The translations under genes and the position numbers were made by a program. The notes below the pieces were generated by a model. That model did not search any database. It saw nothing but the letters and a program-made list of their open reading frames with translations, and was not told the origin of the DNA. DNA of 64,000 nucleotides, from contig JAMPIT010000511.1 in the NCBI GenBank assembly GCA_026261815.1, forward strand, positions 3,147,001 through 3,211,000, written 5' to 3'. This DNA comes from Monarcha castaneiventris obscurior. Taxonomy: Eukaryota > Chordata > Aves > Passeriformes > Monarchidae. Shown piece by piece: positions 44,986 to 55,752 of the stretch (within the stretch, counting starts at the first letter, position 1; every line of letters starts with the position of its first letter).

Positions 44986-47847
44986 ATTAAACCAATAAAT
45001 AACAAAAGGTTTGTGCAATTCCTGCCTCTTTTCCTCTTTCACAAGCTTGGAGGGCAATTAAACAACAACAGAAGCACCAGGGAGGAGCTGCTCTCCCCAC
45101 TGCGGTGATTTCCTGCACTCGGCTCCCACCAGAGCAGCCCAGCCAGGCATTCCCAGCTCCAACGGGAGCCTTCTGCTCCCCCTGCACTCACAGGAGGCAC
45201 AAGGTGCTCAACAAACTCATAAACTCATCCCAAGCAGCTCCCGAACTCATCCCAAAGTCATCCCATGAGCCACACTCGGTGCAGAGCATCCCTGACACCT
45301 CTGTGGGTTTGTTTTCCCTCCAGTGCCCGTTTCATCATTCAGAGGCACTCAGCCATCACCAGCTGCACCACCCGACCTGTGACACCCGACTGGGCAATTT
45401 CAGCACCTTCCTTTGATGTGCCACGGCACCTCCTGAGCTCTGTACGAATGTTACTCTCCGCTCTGTTCTCTACTCTTCAACACTGATACAAAACATCCTA
45501 TTTTTGCACCATTTCAAACGGTTCTGAATTGTAGAGGCAACTCTTTATCAAAGCCATCTGAGCAGATGAAATAATTTTATCATCTGTCCTTTGAAGAGCT
45601 GATTTTTTTTAATGTTTTTTTTTTTCCTCCCTCAAATATCCAGGCGGTTCCTGCAGACTGCAAAATATTCTGTTGTTTCTGTCAAGTTCTGGACAAACCT
45701 CTTGATTAACGCCCCCCATCAAGCAATTCTCCCTCCTTTCTGGTTTTTTCCCCTCTTTTCCAGCGTTTGCTGAGGGGAAGTCACGTTATCAATAACAGGG
45801 ATTGCACATGATGGAATCTGATTGATAGGCTGTAATAAACGATATTATAATTCAAGCAGGGGCTCCGATAAGGTAATCTGATACATCAGAAGTGCAAGAA
45901 AGTGGAAATATCTGCAGAAAATGATTGTGGCTTTTGGCTATATTGCTGTTTTCCTCCAGCCATCCAGCACGGAGACTGTGGCAGGGAACTGAGGGGCAAA
46001 GCTCTCACATCCAGAAGAGACACACATCAATCAGATGTTTGCAGGGAGCTGAAGTGATTATTTTTTAATAGATCCATCAACAAAAGTGGTATTTTTAATA
46101 GATCCAACACCATTAGAGGGAGAACAGAGGCTGGAGGGCTGCTAAAGCTGGGGAAGGGGAGGTGATGCTCCCTGGGCAGAGGGTGCCAAAGGCTGGCTCT
46201 GGGCTTGGGGCTGTGCTGGGGTCACCCCAAAAGGAGAGATCCCACCCAGCAGGACGATGGGAATCATGAGCTGCTTTCACCACAGCACCTCCATCTCTCA
46301 GAAATATTCCAGCCAGACACAACTTTTCAGCAGAGAAGGGATTTCTTAATGGACACTGCTGGTAATTAGCACAGCCAGAGCCCTCCTGTCCTGCAGCCAG
46401 GGCAGAGATGACAGCAGAGCCTCCACTTTGGGCTTCAGGGAAGGCCAGGTCAGCTCAGCTCTTCACCAGGCCACATCTTCTCACTCTGCAATTCCTCTGC
46501 AGCTGAAATAAATCCCAGGTCCTCTCACTGCCCAAAGTTCCCTCGCTGTCATATCCTGAGGGAAGCTATGGAGATGAACTTTCTCCCCTCGCAGTGGCTG
46601 AAGGCAGCAGTGGCACACAACACCCGCTGTTGGCCTGGAATATATTAGCAAATATTAAACTCAAACCTTTGTGTAATTGGAGGAAAGAGAGAACAAAGAC
46701 GCAGCAGAAGATCTGTCCCTGCACCTCTGAGGGTGGCACCAGCACCAGAGACCGAACCTCCAAATCCTGTTCAAGTCCAGGAATTCCATCAGCCAAATCC
46801 TCTCTCTCCTCCCTTTGCCCAAGGTGGTCCCAGCTGAGCTTTTCCTGAGGCTCAGGACCCCCCTGGAAGCAGTGGAGGAAGCTGCAGGTCCTACCCAGCA
46901 GCTGCAGCCCAGACCTTGTGGCTTTTTTTATTTTCCGAGAACATTTTACCAAACTGCACCATGTACCAAGCAAATATTCCTCACTGCCCAGGGGTGCTGA
47001 GAGGATCAGCCAAAGTTTCCAGAGAAGCCCAGCCGTGGATTGCGGAGTTTTCTCCTTTTTTAAGCAGTGAATTCCTCCAGCAGGTACCTTTGGCCAGGAC
47101 AGCTCCCCTGCAGATCCCCCTCCATGCTTTGGTGAGGGTTTTATTTACACACAGGTGCGTTTTGATCTGCTTATTTAAAAACTTTCAAATCCATCAGCCC
47201 CAGCTGGACATCAGAACATCTTCCAGGTGGGTAACACACCGGCCTGGGGAGGCAAAGTTGTCCTTATCAACCTCATTATTTTCCTCAGGAAGGATTCCGT
47301 GGGCATCTTTCCTGAAGAGACTTGTGGGGAACATCGTGTTCCTTATTCCCGATTCCGCTGCTGAAATCCAAGTTGAAGTTCCTGGTGATAAAAAAGTCTC
47401 TTTTCATGTCTCCTCCTCATTCTAAGTACCTGCTTTATCTCAGATTGCTCCAGCATTTGGGTCCAGGATCCTGCCTGCACTCCCCCTCCCGCTGCACGGG
47501 GCCACGGGGATTTCTCCATGAGGCTTTGGAAGCCAAGTGGTGGAATCAGTTTAATGGGGAGCCTCGGGAAAGTGTGGGATCTGGTTTGCTGAGCACGGAA
47601 AGAGCTGGGCCAGGAGGGTGGGATGAAGGTGATGAGGGTTAGGAGGGTGCTGAAGGTCACTGGGGCTGTAGTCACACTGGGCCTGGTGACAGCAACACTG
47701 GCCTCATGCTTGGACACCCCTCAGGCCAAACCTGCTCGAAGAACAAACCCAGCCCCCGCTTTGTCACAAATCCCCTCAGTGGGAAAACTCCTGTTGTTCC
47801 TTCTCTGTGTTTTCCTGGAGCACTCACCAGGAGCCTTTACCCTGCAC
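44986..47847. other. single-copy sequence with an AT-rich block
   Basis: About 2.9 kb. Positions 45690-45960 contain 'cacgttatcaataacagg', 'aatctgattgataggctg', 'taataaacgatattata' and 'gataaggtaatctgatac'. These AT-rich words include TGATTGAT, the known half of PBX/HOX sites, and GATAAGG, a GATA-factor word. This is a candidate regulatory element by texture only. Two similar 'tttttaatagatcca' words occur at 46062 and 46093. No gene was recognised. Confidence 0.4.
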
Positions 47848-47997
47848 CAGGAATGGTTGGGTGGGAAGGGACCTTAAATTCATCCCATCCCACCCCTGCC
47901 ATGGGCAGGGACACCTCCCACAATCCCAGGCTGCTCCAAGCCCCATCCAGCCTGGCCTTGGGCACTGCCAGGGATCCAGGGGCAGCCACAGCTTCTC
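47848..47997 (-). mobile_element. CR1 LINE fragment, 3' end
   Basis: Reverse-strand CR1 lacking its terminal 8-base repeats: 'ggaatggttgggtgggaagg', 'gaccttaaattcatcccatc', 'gccatgggcagggacacctc', 'catccagcctggccttgggc', 'gcagccacagcttctct'. The copy is otherwise clean. Confidence 0.9.
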
Positions 47998-49806
47998 TTG
48001 CTCCTGGAGTGTTGTAAACTTTTCTCTGTGGCCAAAATTAAAGAAACTCCACTGGAAACAAAACACAGCTCTCAGAACAAGAGAGCTCAGAGGTGCAAAG
48101 AGCAGATCCTAAAAACCACCAGCTGTCCTTATCTAAATCCTTCCTGTTTCCTTTGGATGACATTTTCTGCCAAAAAGTAAAAAACTAAACCAAATACTTA
48201 AATGAATATATCTGATTCCTGTTTCTCTGCGAACAAATCTCAAAAATTCATAATAATAAAAATACCTGCATATCCATCATCCTGCTACAGTGACTCTGCA
48301 GAACTGAACTCCCCTTTTAACCCCTTGGATTCTCTCATCCTTTCATATCCTGCAGGCAAAGACAAAGCTGGGCCCTGGCTGCTGCTTCAGGGCTCCGAGT
48401 TACCTCCTCTCCCTGCAGTGCCAGGACCATTCCAGACACAAATCCACACTGATGTGGATCCTCTGCAGGACCTGTGAGCTTCGTTAGGAGCTGCCCTTTG
48501 GGACCAGGTCAGGATTATCCTCCTTTTATTGATGGAAAATGGGATAACTACAAAGGGATTCTTGCCACATCCTCATAACTACATTGGAGTTTAACCTTCT
48601 GCTGAGCTGGACCTCAAAGACACCTCAGCAAGGTCCATTTTACGCTGGCTGTGAGGAGGAAGATGAGGGTGGACATTCCCGAAGGACTCAGCTTCAGGCT
48701 GTGCATCCACCCCCACATGAAAGATTCCCACGGATGCTTTTATGTCCCCTCAACATGGGAGGGCAAGAAATAACTGAGAATTTCAAGGATGGAGCCATCC
48801 AGCTCTGAACGTTTGGGGCAGGGGCAGAGCCACCCTTGTCACACTCAGGTTGTGCAGGGCAGAATTCCCCAGCAGGTGACAGGGACAAGAGGACAAGGCA
48901 CAAGCTGAGTGAGATTTCCCCTGCCCTAAACTGGCTCATCTCTGGAAAGAGAAAAGGTAAAAACTCGGGTCCAGATGCAACATCTTAAAGAGGAAATAGC
49001 TGGGGCTGTGCAGAACAGGATGGCAGTTCCAAAGACATCTGCTTTTGGAATATAAAAAAGGTCTTTATTTCTGCTCTAAAGTGCCCATAAAACCATAAGG
49101 ATCCATGAGAGGCTACAATAAATGCACCAGACCTTTCCTGTAGTGTGTGCAGAAGGATTTTTTTAAAGTGCATTTTTAATTATTAAAGTCATGAAAGTAG
49201 CGTATTTCTCTGTGCAGCAGCAGCCTCTCACCACAAGGATGCTTTGGGGATGGAAAGGACCATTTTAGGTGCAACCCAATTTGATGGAGGTGAATTCTTT
49301 CAGGGAAAAGAAGGAAATTGCACCAGTGAATCAGCTCCCTGTGCTGTTCCATTTTAAAAGGGTTCCTAAAGGGTGACTCAGGCCAGGAATGGACCCACAC
49401 AGGCAACAACAGCAAAAAAAACCCACAAGACTTTTCCTGGAAGCAAGAGCAGCCTTAAAAAACAGGGGTGGAAGTGACTGTCACCACTTTGTCCCTGCAA
49501 AGGGCCTGTGCAAGGAGGAACACCCCAGGGGATGGGCAGTGCTGTGGAATCACCCAGCTGGGGCTGCCAGGAGACCCCTCAAAGCAAAGCTGTTCCCATA
49601 ATTTCTTGGAAAACCACGACCTGGTTTCTGTCTCCTTTCCCCTGTTCTTCCCAATGATCCCAAGTTACTGGCACCTGACCAAGCCAAAGCCAGGCCCTGG
49701 TGAGGCTGGAGCAGAGCTGGACACGACTCTTGGTCCTTCCACAGCTCCTTGGGCTCACACAGAACAAAAAACTTCAACTCAGAGCAATTCAAGAATCAGT
49801 AAAAAT
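47998..49806. other. single-copy sequence, no gene recognised
   Basis: About 1.8 kb with no recognised repeat. AT-rich at 48170-48270 and 49140-49200. The plus frame 49700-50350 (216 codons) begins just upstream of a CR1 and runs through most of it, so it is not a gene candidate. Confidence 0.5.
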
Positions 49807-50215
49807 GTCCAAAGGAGGCTGCAAAGATGGTGAAGGGTCTGGAGGGGTCACACGAGGAGTGGATGAGGGCACTTGGTGTGTGCAGCTGGAGAGGAGGAGA
49901 CTGAGGGGAGACTCACCAGGGGCTGCAGCTCCGATCTCTGCTCCTGGGACAGGGACAGCACCCAGGGAACGGCTGGAGCTGGGCCAAGGCAGGGTTAGGT
50001 TGGATTTAGAGAAAAGCTCTTCCCCCAGAGGGTGCTGGGCACTGCCCAGGCTCCCCAGGGAATGGGCACAGCCCCAAGGCTGCCAGAGCTCCAGGAGTGT
50101 TTGGGCAGAGCTGCCAGGGATGCCCAGGCTGGGATTTGGGGTGTCTGGGCAGGGCCAGGAGCTGGAATCCATGATCCTTTATCCCTTCCAGCCCAGGACA
50201 TTCCATGATTCGATA
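49807..50215 (+). mobile_element. CR1 LINE fragment, third 3' end type
   Basis: Plus-strand CR1: 'gtccaaaggaggctgcaaag', 'agctggagaggaggagactg', 'agggttaggttggatttaga', 'gaaaagctcttcccccagag', 'gggcactgcccaggctcccc', 'gggcagggccaggagctgga', 'cattccatgattcgat'. Same subfamily as 18762-18849. Its divergence suggests an intermediate age. No coding part is retained. Confidence 0.88.
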
Positions 50216-51150
50216 AATCCACCCCAAACAACCCAGCCCAGGCAGCACGAGGCTGAAGTTCACACAGGAATCCTTCACAAGGATCCTTCCACATCCCCAT
50301 GCAGGTGCCCCTTCAGCCTCGTGGTTCCTCCAGCTCTAAAACAAAGTTAACAACAGTTTTCATCCACAGGAGGCACAGTGAGTGTAATTTAACTGAACTC
50401 CAAAAGGTGTTCACATCTGCTGATAATTAAGTTCAGCTGAGTTTCAATAAGCTGCTAAATCTGCCCAAGGAAACCCAGGAGTCCAGGGCAGAGGAGCTGG
50501 AAATTCAAAGCTGATTCCCCAGTTCAAGACCTGAAATGGAATATTTGCTTTCCTCTTTTTTAAAAGAGAGAAAAAGATACATTTACCAGACTGAAGAAAC
50601 TCATAGAAAACAAGAAAACCCTGACAAAATGACACGGCTTCCCAAACAGACAAGAAATAAAAAATTTAAACACCATTCCCTGAAATGCAAGTTGTTCCTG
50701 AACAGATGAAATAAGGGAGGGGATGTGGATTCAAAGCCCAGAACTCTGGAGAGCGCCAAGCACTTCCCTGCTCGAGAATAAAATGCTTTCTGAAAAGGTT
50801 TTGTTGAACTCATTTATGGGTAATGTAAGTTACAGCTTAGTAGTGTGGTATAAATATTTTACACACCACTACAACGAGCTTTGTGCACAGAGCCCGGGAA
50901 ATGTGGGGGTTTATTTGCCATTGTTCTGCAGGAATCAATTCCAATTGATCAGTTTGCAAGTGCCGGTGCTGCTCCCGAGGTTCTCACAGTCCCTGCTGTT
51001 GGTTTAGTTGGGTAAACTCTGGGAATGGAAATGGCTTTTTCTTGGTTGCACAAGCAGCAAATAGGAGTCGTCTCCAGAACCTCCTCTGAGGGAACGTGGA
51101 GGATTTGTAGGAAGTGCTGGAGGTGCTTCGGAAGTGACTGGGGAAGGATG
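50216..51150. other. single-copy sequence, no gene recognised
   Basis: About 0.9 kb, AT-richer around 50370-50460 and 50780-50960. Nothing was recognised. Confidence 0.5.
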
Positions 51151-51618
51151 TGGAGCTGATGGAGCGAGTCCAGAGGAGGCTCCAGGATGAGCAGAGGGAT
51201 GGAGCAGCTCTGCTGTGGGAAAGGCTGGGAGAGCTGGGATTGTTCAGCCTGGAGAAGAGACCTGAGGTGACCTCATTGTGGCCTTCCAGGACCCAAAGGG
51301 AACTTACAGGAAAGGTGGAAAGAGATTGTTTACAAGGGCCTGGAGTGACAGGACAAGGGGGGATGGCTTCAAAATGGAGAAGGGGAGATTTGGGTGGGAT
51401 ATGGGAAAGAAATCGTTCCCTGTGAGGGTGGGCAGGCCCCGGCACAGGGTGCCCAGAGAAGCTGTGGCTGCCCCTGGATCCCTGGAAGTGTCCAAGGCCA
51501 GGCTGGACGGGGCTTGGAGCAGCCTGGGACAGTGGAAGCTGTCCCTGCCTGTGGCAGGGGGTGGGACAAGATCTTTATTGTCCCTCCCAACCCAAACCAT
51601 TCTGGGATTCCATGATCT
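51151..51618 (+). mobile_element. CR1 LINE fragment, ~465 bp, close relative of the 17 kb copy
   Basis: Plus-strand CR1 from 'ggagcgagtccagaggaggc' to 'tcccaacccaaaccattct' and 'gggattccatgatc'. Nearly identical to 17319-17772 in its first ~380 bases. The upstream junctions differ ('gaaggatgtggagctgat' here, 'catccctgacctcctgga' there), so these are probably two insertions from closely related source elements rather than one duplicated segment. Confidence 0.93.
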
Positions 51619-51904
51619 GAGACACTGCTGAGAAACACCAGCAGCACAGGGAATGAGCCTTTATTTGTGTCTCAGAACCTCGCTGATCCAAAAGCCCCCT
51701 GAAGGCGCAGCCAGGCCCCGGCTCCCCCTGAGCTCTGTGTCCCCTGGTCCCTCTCAGGTGGCTCCAGACCCCCTCCCCTGTGTTAGAGCTGAGATCAGCC
51801 CCTGCTGCGCTGCTGCAGGCTCCAGCAGCTACCCCAGTGCCCAGGGCAGGGAGGAGAACGGGGTGGGAAGAGCTCGGGCAGCTGGAGAGCCACAGCACCC
51901 AACT

Positions 51905-52518
51905 GCCTGTGCCATCTGTGCCACCCAAACAGGGCTCTGTCCTGGCTGTGCCACCTGTGCCACCAAAGCACAGCTCTGTCCTGGCTGTGCCACCTGTGCC
52001 ACCCAAGCACAGCTCTAGCCTGCCTCTGCCACCTGTGCCACCCAAGCACAATTTACCCTGGCACTGCCACCTGTGCCACCCAAGCACAGATTTACCCTGC
52101 CTCTGCCACCTGTGCCACCCAAGCACAGATCTGTCCTGGCTCTGCCACCTGTGCCACCCAAGCACAGATTTACCCTGCCTCTGCCACCTGTGCCACCCAA
52201 GCACAGATCTGTCCTGGCTCTGCCACCTGTGCCACTCAACCTGCCTGTGCCACTCAAGCACGGCTCTATCCTGGCACTGCCACCTGTGCCACCCAAGCAC
52301 AGATTTACCCTGCCTGTGCCACCTGTGCCACCTGTGCCACCCAGGCACAGATTTATCCTGCCTCTGCCACCTGTGCCACCCAGGCACAGATTTACCCTGC
52401 CTGTGCCACCTGTGCCACCCAAGCACAGCTCTATCCTGCCTGTGCCACCTGTGCCAGCCAAACACAGCTCTGTCCTGGCACTGCCACCTGTGCCAGCCAA
52501 GCAGGGCTCTGTCAGGCC
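51905..52518. repeat. minisatellite, 39-bp unit, ~610 bp
   Basis: About 15-16 units of the form 'ctgccacctgtgccacccaa' + 'gcacagatttaccctgcct', with alternating 'atttaccctgcct' and 'tctgtcctggct' halves and some shorter units of 'ctgtgccac'. Because 39 is a multiple of 3, frames stay open on both strands (plus: 13-residue units such as PPVPPKHRFTLPL; minus: Gly/Trp/His-rich units). Both strands cannot be real proteins; I call it non-coding. Confidence 0.95.
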
Positions 52519-54409
52519 TGCTAACAGTGAGAGCTGTGTTCCCTGCCCCTCACTAAACGATGTTCCCAGAGCTCTGGGGTGTGCTCAGCCAGGCACTGAG
52601 GTGGCATCAGGGATCCTCAAGGTCTGCGCTGGGCTGGGAGGGCTCAGCCGCAGTGTGAACACAAACACCCACGGAGCAGTGACAAATTCCTCCTTCTGCT
52701 GTTGAGTCAGAGCCAAATGACAAATCAGTCACAAAGCCAGGACAGAAGTCACAAGAGTCCTTCAGTCCTCGCCCTCTCCCATTTCCTAGAACAAACTTCC
52801 ATCCCAACCTTATTGAATGTAATTGTTTAAACAAGGACAGCTATTTTTACATTTCAATTTGTCTTGGCACGTGTCTAAGCAAAGCAACACGAACAAAAAG
52901 GACCTGTCTTCAGCTGATCATAATGCCATCAAATTAAAAGTTTATGTTCTTTAAACACAGCAATGCCTGTCTTTGATGCCTCCAAAAAAAAAAGGTGGCT
53001 CGACAGAGGAAATCACAGAGCGTGAGCAGGAGTGGAGGTGGGAACCAGGTGCATCAAAAGGAGGGAAACAAGCACTGAGCTAATGAATGTGAAGGCTTTG
53101 ACTTGGCTGAGTGGGATGGGATTTGTCATCCTCCAAAGCATTGTTTTTGTACAGGAAAACCAGAATATTTCAAGGTGGGTTTTTTTTAATTTCTAACAGG
53201 ACAAAAGATGAGCTGCACCACTGGCTGGCACTCTGAGCCAGGAGTTGCCACTCAATTTATCACCTCGATGTAAGAATTTCCCCTGGATTTCTTGTCACTT
53301 TTCTACCTGTCCATTACCCAGCAGGAAGCACCACATCCATTCCCAACAGAAAACTGCCTCCCAAAGGCCTGGGAACAGAGCGGAGAGTGATGCACCACTG
53401 CAAACACCTCAGCAGGGGACGTGGCTGCCTCGTCCTCACCCGGAGGCTCTGAATCCCTGCCCGAGAGGGGCAGATTGGCTGGATGGGGCTCCAGGCAGTC
53501 CCTGCTGCAGGGTCACACTCCCTGTCAGGTGAGATGATCCCGCAGCTCATCCTGGTCCTGAAAATCTCAGGCTCCCAGAGATTCCGTGGCATCATTTCCC
53601 AGGATGCATGTGCTAAAATTAGGGGGGAAAAGGTTCTGATTTAAATTCACCCTCCAGGCAGGCTCATTTCAGATACTGCAGCTACTTACTCTGAAAACAT
53701 TTTGGTCTGGAAACCTTATGAGATTCCAAATGTTTTATACATTTTACTGCTGAGTGGGCAAGAAATAGAGACTTGTCCTTTCAGCTTTATCAGCTCGTGT
53801 TCCGAATGATGGAGGACAGGCAGAGCTGTGACAGGGAGGCTGTTGGAGCTCTGCTGCAATTTGGGAAGTGTTGGGGTTCTCATCAGGCCCCTGCTAAAGA
53901 TTTAGGGCTGCTCCTATTTCAGCTGAACCATCTTTACCAAGCCTCACTTCAGCATCCCACAATTCACTGGAATTCTGTCCTGTACTAGGAATAAGAGAAA
54001 TAAATAAACCCAAACCAGGCACTAAATAAAAGTCACCTCCATGACGAGCACCCTTCCCTGGCAACAGCCTCATTTCCTTCTTCTCTCACTCAGAAATAAA
54101 AAAAAAAAAAAAAAAATTAATTGCAGCAGCACATTTAGAAGGGAAAATAAAAGGCTTTTTATGCTGCTGCTGCTGCCCACAGGGTTAACATTTGCAAAGG
54201 GCTGAGAAAGAGCCTGCGGACATTGTAATTAACGGCTCTGAGGGCTCCTCCCAGCACACGCGGGGTCACCGCAGCTCCTGCAGCTCTCTGGGCTCCACCA
54301 AACCCCAGCACATCCCGATTGCACCAACAAAGCACGAGCCTGGCTGGGGCTCTGCGCTCAGGGGATGCAAAGCTGCACCCCAGCAGCAGCACCCACACAG
54401 GACTTGCTC
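52519..54409. other. single-copy sequence, no gene recognised
   Basis: About 1.9 kb, containing an A-run (54098-54116) and a short GCT run at 54164-54175. AT-rich at 52800-53000. No gene or named repeat was recognised. Confidence 0.5.
54098..54116. repeat. (A)19 homopolymer
   Basis: Nineteen consecutive A's preceded by 'gaaat'. No retroposed element is recognisable upstream, so it is probably a simple-sequence expansion rather than an A-tail. Confidence 0.95.
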
Positions 54410-54852
54410 CAGGACGTGCCTCAAGTTGTGCCAGGGGAGGTTTAGATCCCATATTGGGAACAAAATGGGTCACAGAAAGGGTTGTAAAGCACTGGAATGG
54501 GCTGCCCAGGGCAGTGTGGAGTCACCATCCCTGGAAGTGTTTGGAGAACATGTGGATGTGGCACTGGGGGATGTGGTTTGATGGTGCACACGGTGGTGGT
54601 GCTGGAGCCTTAGGTTTTAGCTTTTACATTTATCCAGTCCTGCACTGCCGGGTGTCACTCTGAACTCCCTGTGCCCTGTCAGCTCTCTCTCTCTCGTGCT
54701 GCTCAGACACCACAAACCTCTCCAGCTTTGCTCTCCAAGGTCACTTCCATTGTCCCAGGCCCCAAAATGTGTAAACTAAAGCCACTAAAGAGGGGCAAAC
54801 TTGGGGTAATTCCATCATGAACTGAGGTTCTAATTGGAGAATTAACCCTGAT

Positions 54853-54878
54853 ATGCAAATGGACCAAACTTATAAAAG
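54853..54878 (+). promoter_or_regulatory. LTR promoter core: octamer and TATA box
   Basis: Octamer ATGCAAAT and TATAAAAG, 10 bases apart, in the LTR's U3 region. Such LTR cores can drive transcription of neighbouring DNA on the plus strand. Whether this one is active is unknown. Confidence 0.5.
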
Positions 54879-54956
54879 TGTGAGGAACCCGTGACCCGGG
54901 GTCCATCTTGGGTGGAGCCTTTGGACTGCCCAGGGTGAACCTTTGAAGGCCCTTCC

Positions 54957-54962
54957 AATAAA
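54957..54962 (+). promoter_or_regulatory. AATAAA polyadenylation signal of the LTR
   Basis: AATAAA 53 bases before the LTR end, the normal place for the retroviral signal. In copy 1 the corresponding site reads AATGAA. It marks the R/U5 part. Confidence 0.5.
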
Positions 54963-55077
54963 TACCTCCTTTTATTCTCTTATTCTTGGCGAGCCCCTGC
55001 TTTTAGGTGGCATCAGTGCTGAGCTGAGGGTCGGACTTGGAGATCTTAAAGATCTTTTCCAGCCTTATGGGATTATG

Positions 55078-55633
55078 AACCATCTCCCAGAGGCCTTGGC
55101 TTTGCCAGGGATCTCCCTTGAGCTCTTCTCAGGGCCAGCAACACCCTCCTGCCTCCCAGGAGGGAGAACACGGTGACAGCCACCCGTTGTCCCTGCCCTC
55201 CCTCCAGGCACCCAGGAGGAGCCCAGCTCGTTGCCGGGATGCCGGCTGGGAGCTGGCCTGGTTCTCCAAGCAGTTCTGGTTTCTGCCTCTAAACTGAACA
55301 AGTTTGCTAAGATGAAATCAAAGAAGAATTAACGTGGAGCAGTCAGGAGAAATTTCCATCCATAACACACCTCTTTCACTCTCTGTGCCTGCCTCATTAA
55401 GGAGGCTTCAATGAAATCCTTTCAAAAACACACGGCACAAAAACAATGGAGTGATTGCGGTTTGTGAGGAGCTGGGATGCAATTAGCATATGAACATCAA
55501 AATGGTTCTGCAATCTCCAGCAGCTCTGTGCTGTCTATATCTTTTTACATTCCCAGGTTTTGGGTTTTGGCGGGTTTTTTTTGCAGTTCTGTTCCAATTC
55601 CTACCCCTCAGCTGAAGTCCAAGGTTCAAAGAA
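55078..55633. other. single-copy sequence, no gene recognised
   Basis: About 0.55 kb; nothing recognised. An AT-rich word cluster with 'tgcaattagcatatgaac' occurs at 55478-55495. Confidence 0.5.
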
Positions 55634-55752
55634 CCAGGGCCAGGTTGGGCAGGGCTTGGGACTGGTCTAGAGGGAGGTGTCCCTGCCCATGGCAGGGGTT
55701 GGAATGAGATGGGGTTTGGGGTCCCTCCCAACCCAAACTGTTCCAGGATTTA
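55634..55752 (+). mobile_element. CR1 LINE fragment, 3' tip
   Basis: Plus-strand CR1: 'gggccaggttgggcagggct', 'ggtgtccctgcccatggcag', 'gggtccctcccaacccaaac', 'tgttccaggattta'. The 'gagcagcctgggacagtgg' block is degraded to 'gactggtctagaggg'. Confidence 0.85.

Larger units (their letters stand above)
54603..55015 (+). mobile_element. solo LTR, 4-bp target duplication (copy 2)
   Basis: A 413-bp element from TGGAGCC to GGCATCA, flanked by GTGC on both sides (54599-54602, 55016-55019). It aligns with 35808-36236 over its whole length. Promoter parts look better kept than in copy 1: octamer ATGCAAAT (54853-54860), TATAAAAG (54871-54878) and AATAAA (54957-54962), about 80 bases after the TATA box. 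The 5' dinucleotide and 3' CA are intact. No retroviral genes remain; it is a solo LTR of a class I-type element (inferred from the 4-bp duplication). Confidence 0.88.
54410..55077 (+). mobile_element. CR1 LINE fragment split by an LTR insertion
   Basis: Plus-strand CR1 in two parts. 54410-54602 reads 'gacgtgcctcaagttgtgcc', 'aggggaggtttagatcccat', 'gcactggaatgggctgccca', 'gagtcaccatccctggaagt', 'atgtggcactgggggatgtg'. 55016-55077 reads 'gtgctgagctgagggtcgga', 'cttggagatcttaaagatct', 'tttccagccttatgggatta'. Without the LTR and one GTGC the two join in normal CR1 order ('...ggtggtggtgctgagctg...'), which proves the order of events. Confidence 0.93.

Noticed and set aside
49700..50350. 216-codon plus-strand frame
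   Set aside because: It runs through most of a CR1 3' fragment (49807-50215), which is non-coding in the element itself.
51575..52556. Long repeat-encoded frames on both strands (258 and 296 codons)
   Set aside because: Both come from the 39-bp array, whose length is a multiple of 3. Opposing strands cannot both be conserved proteins and no known family fits.
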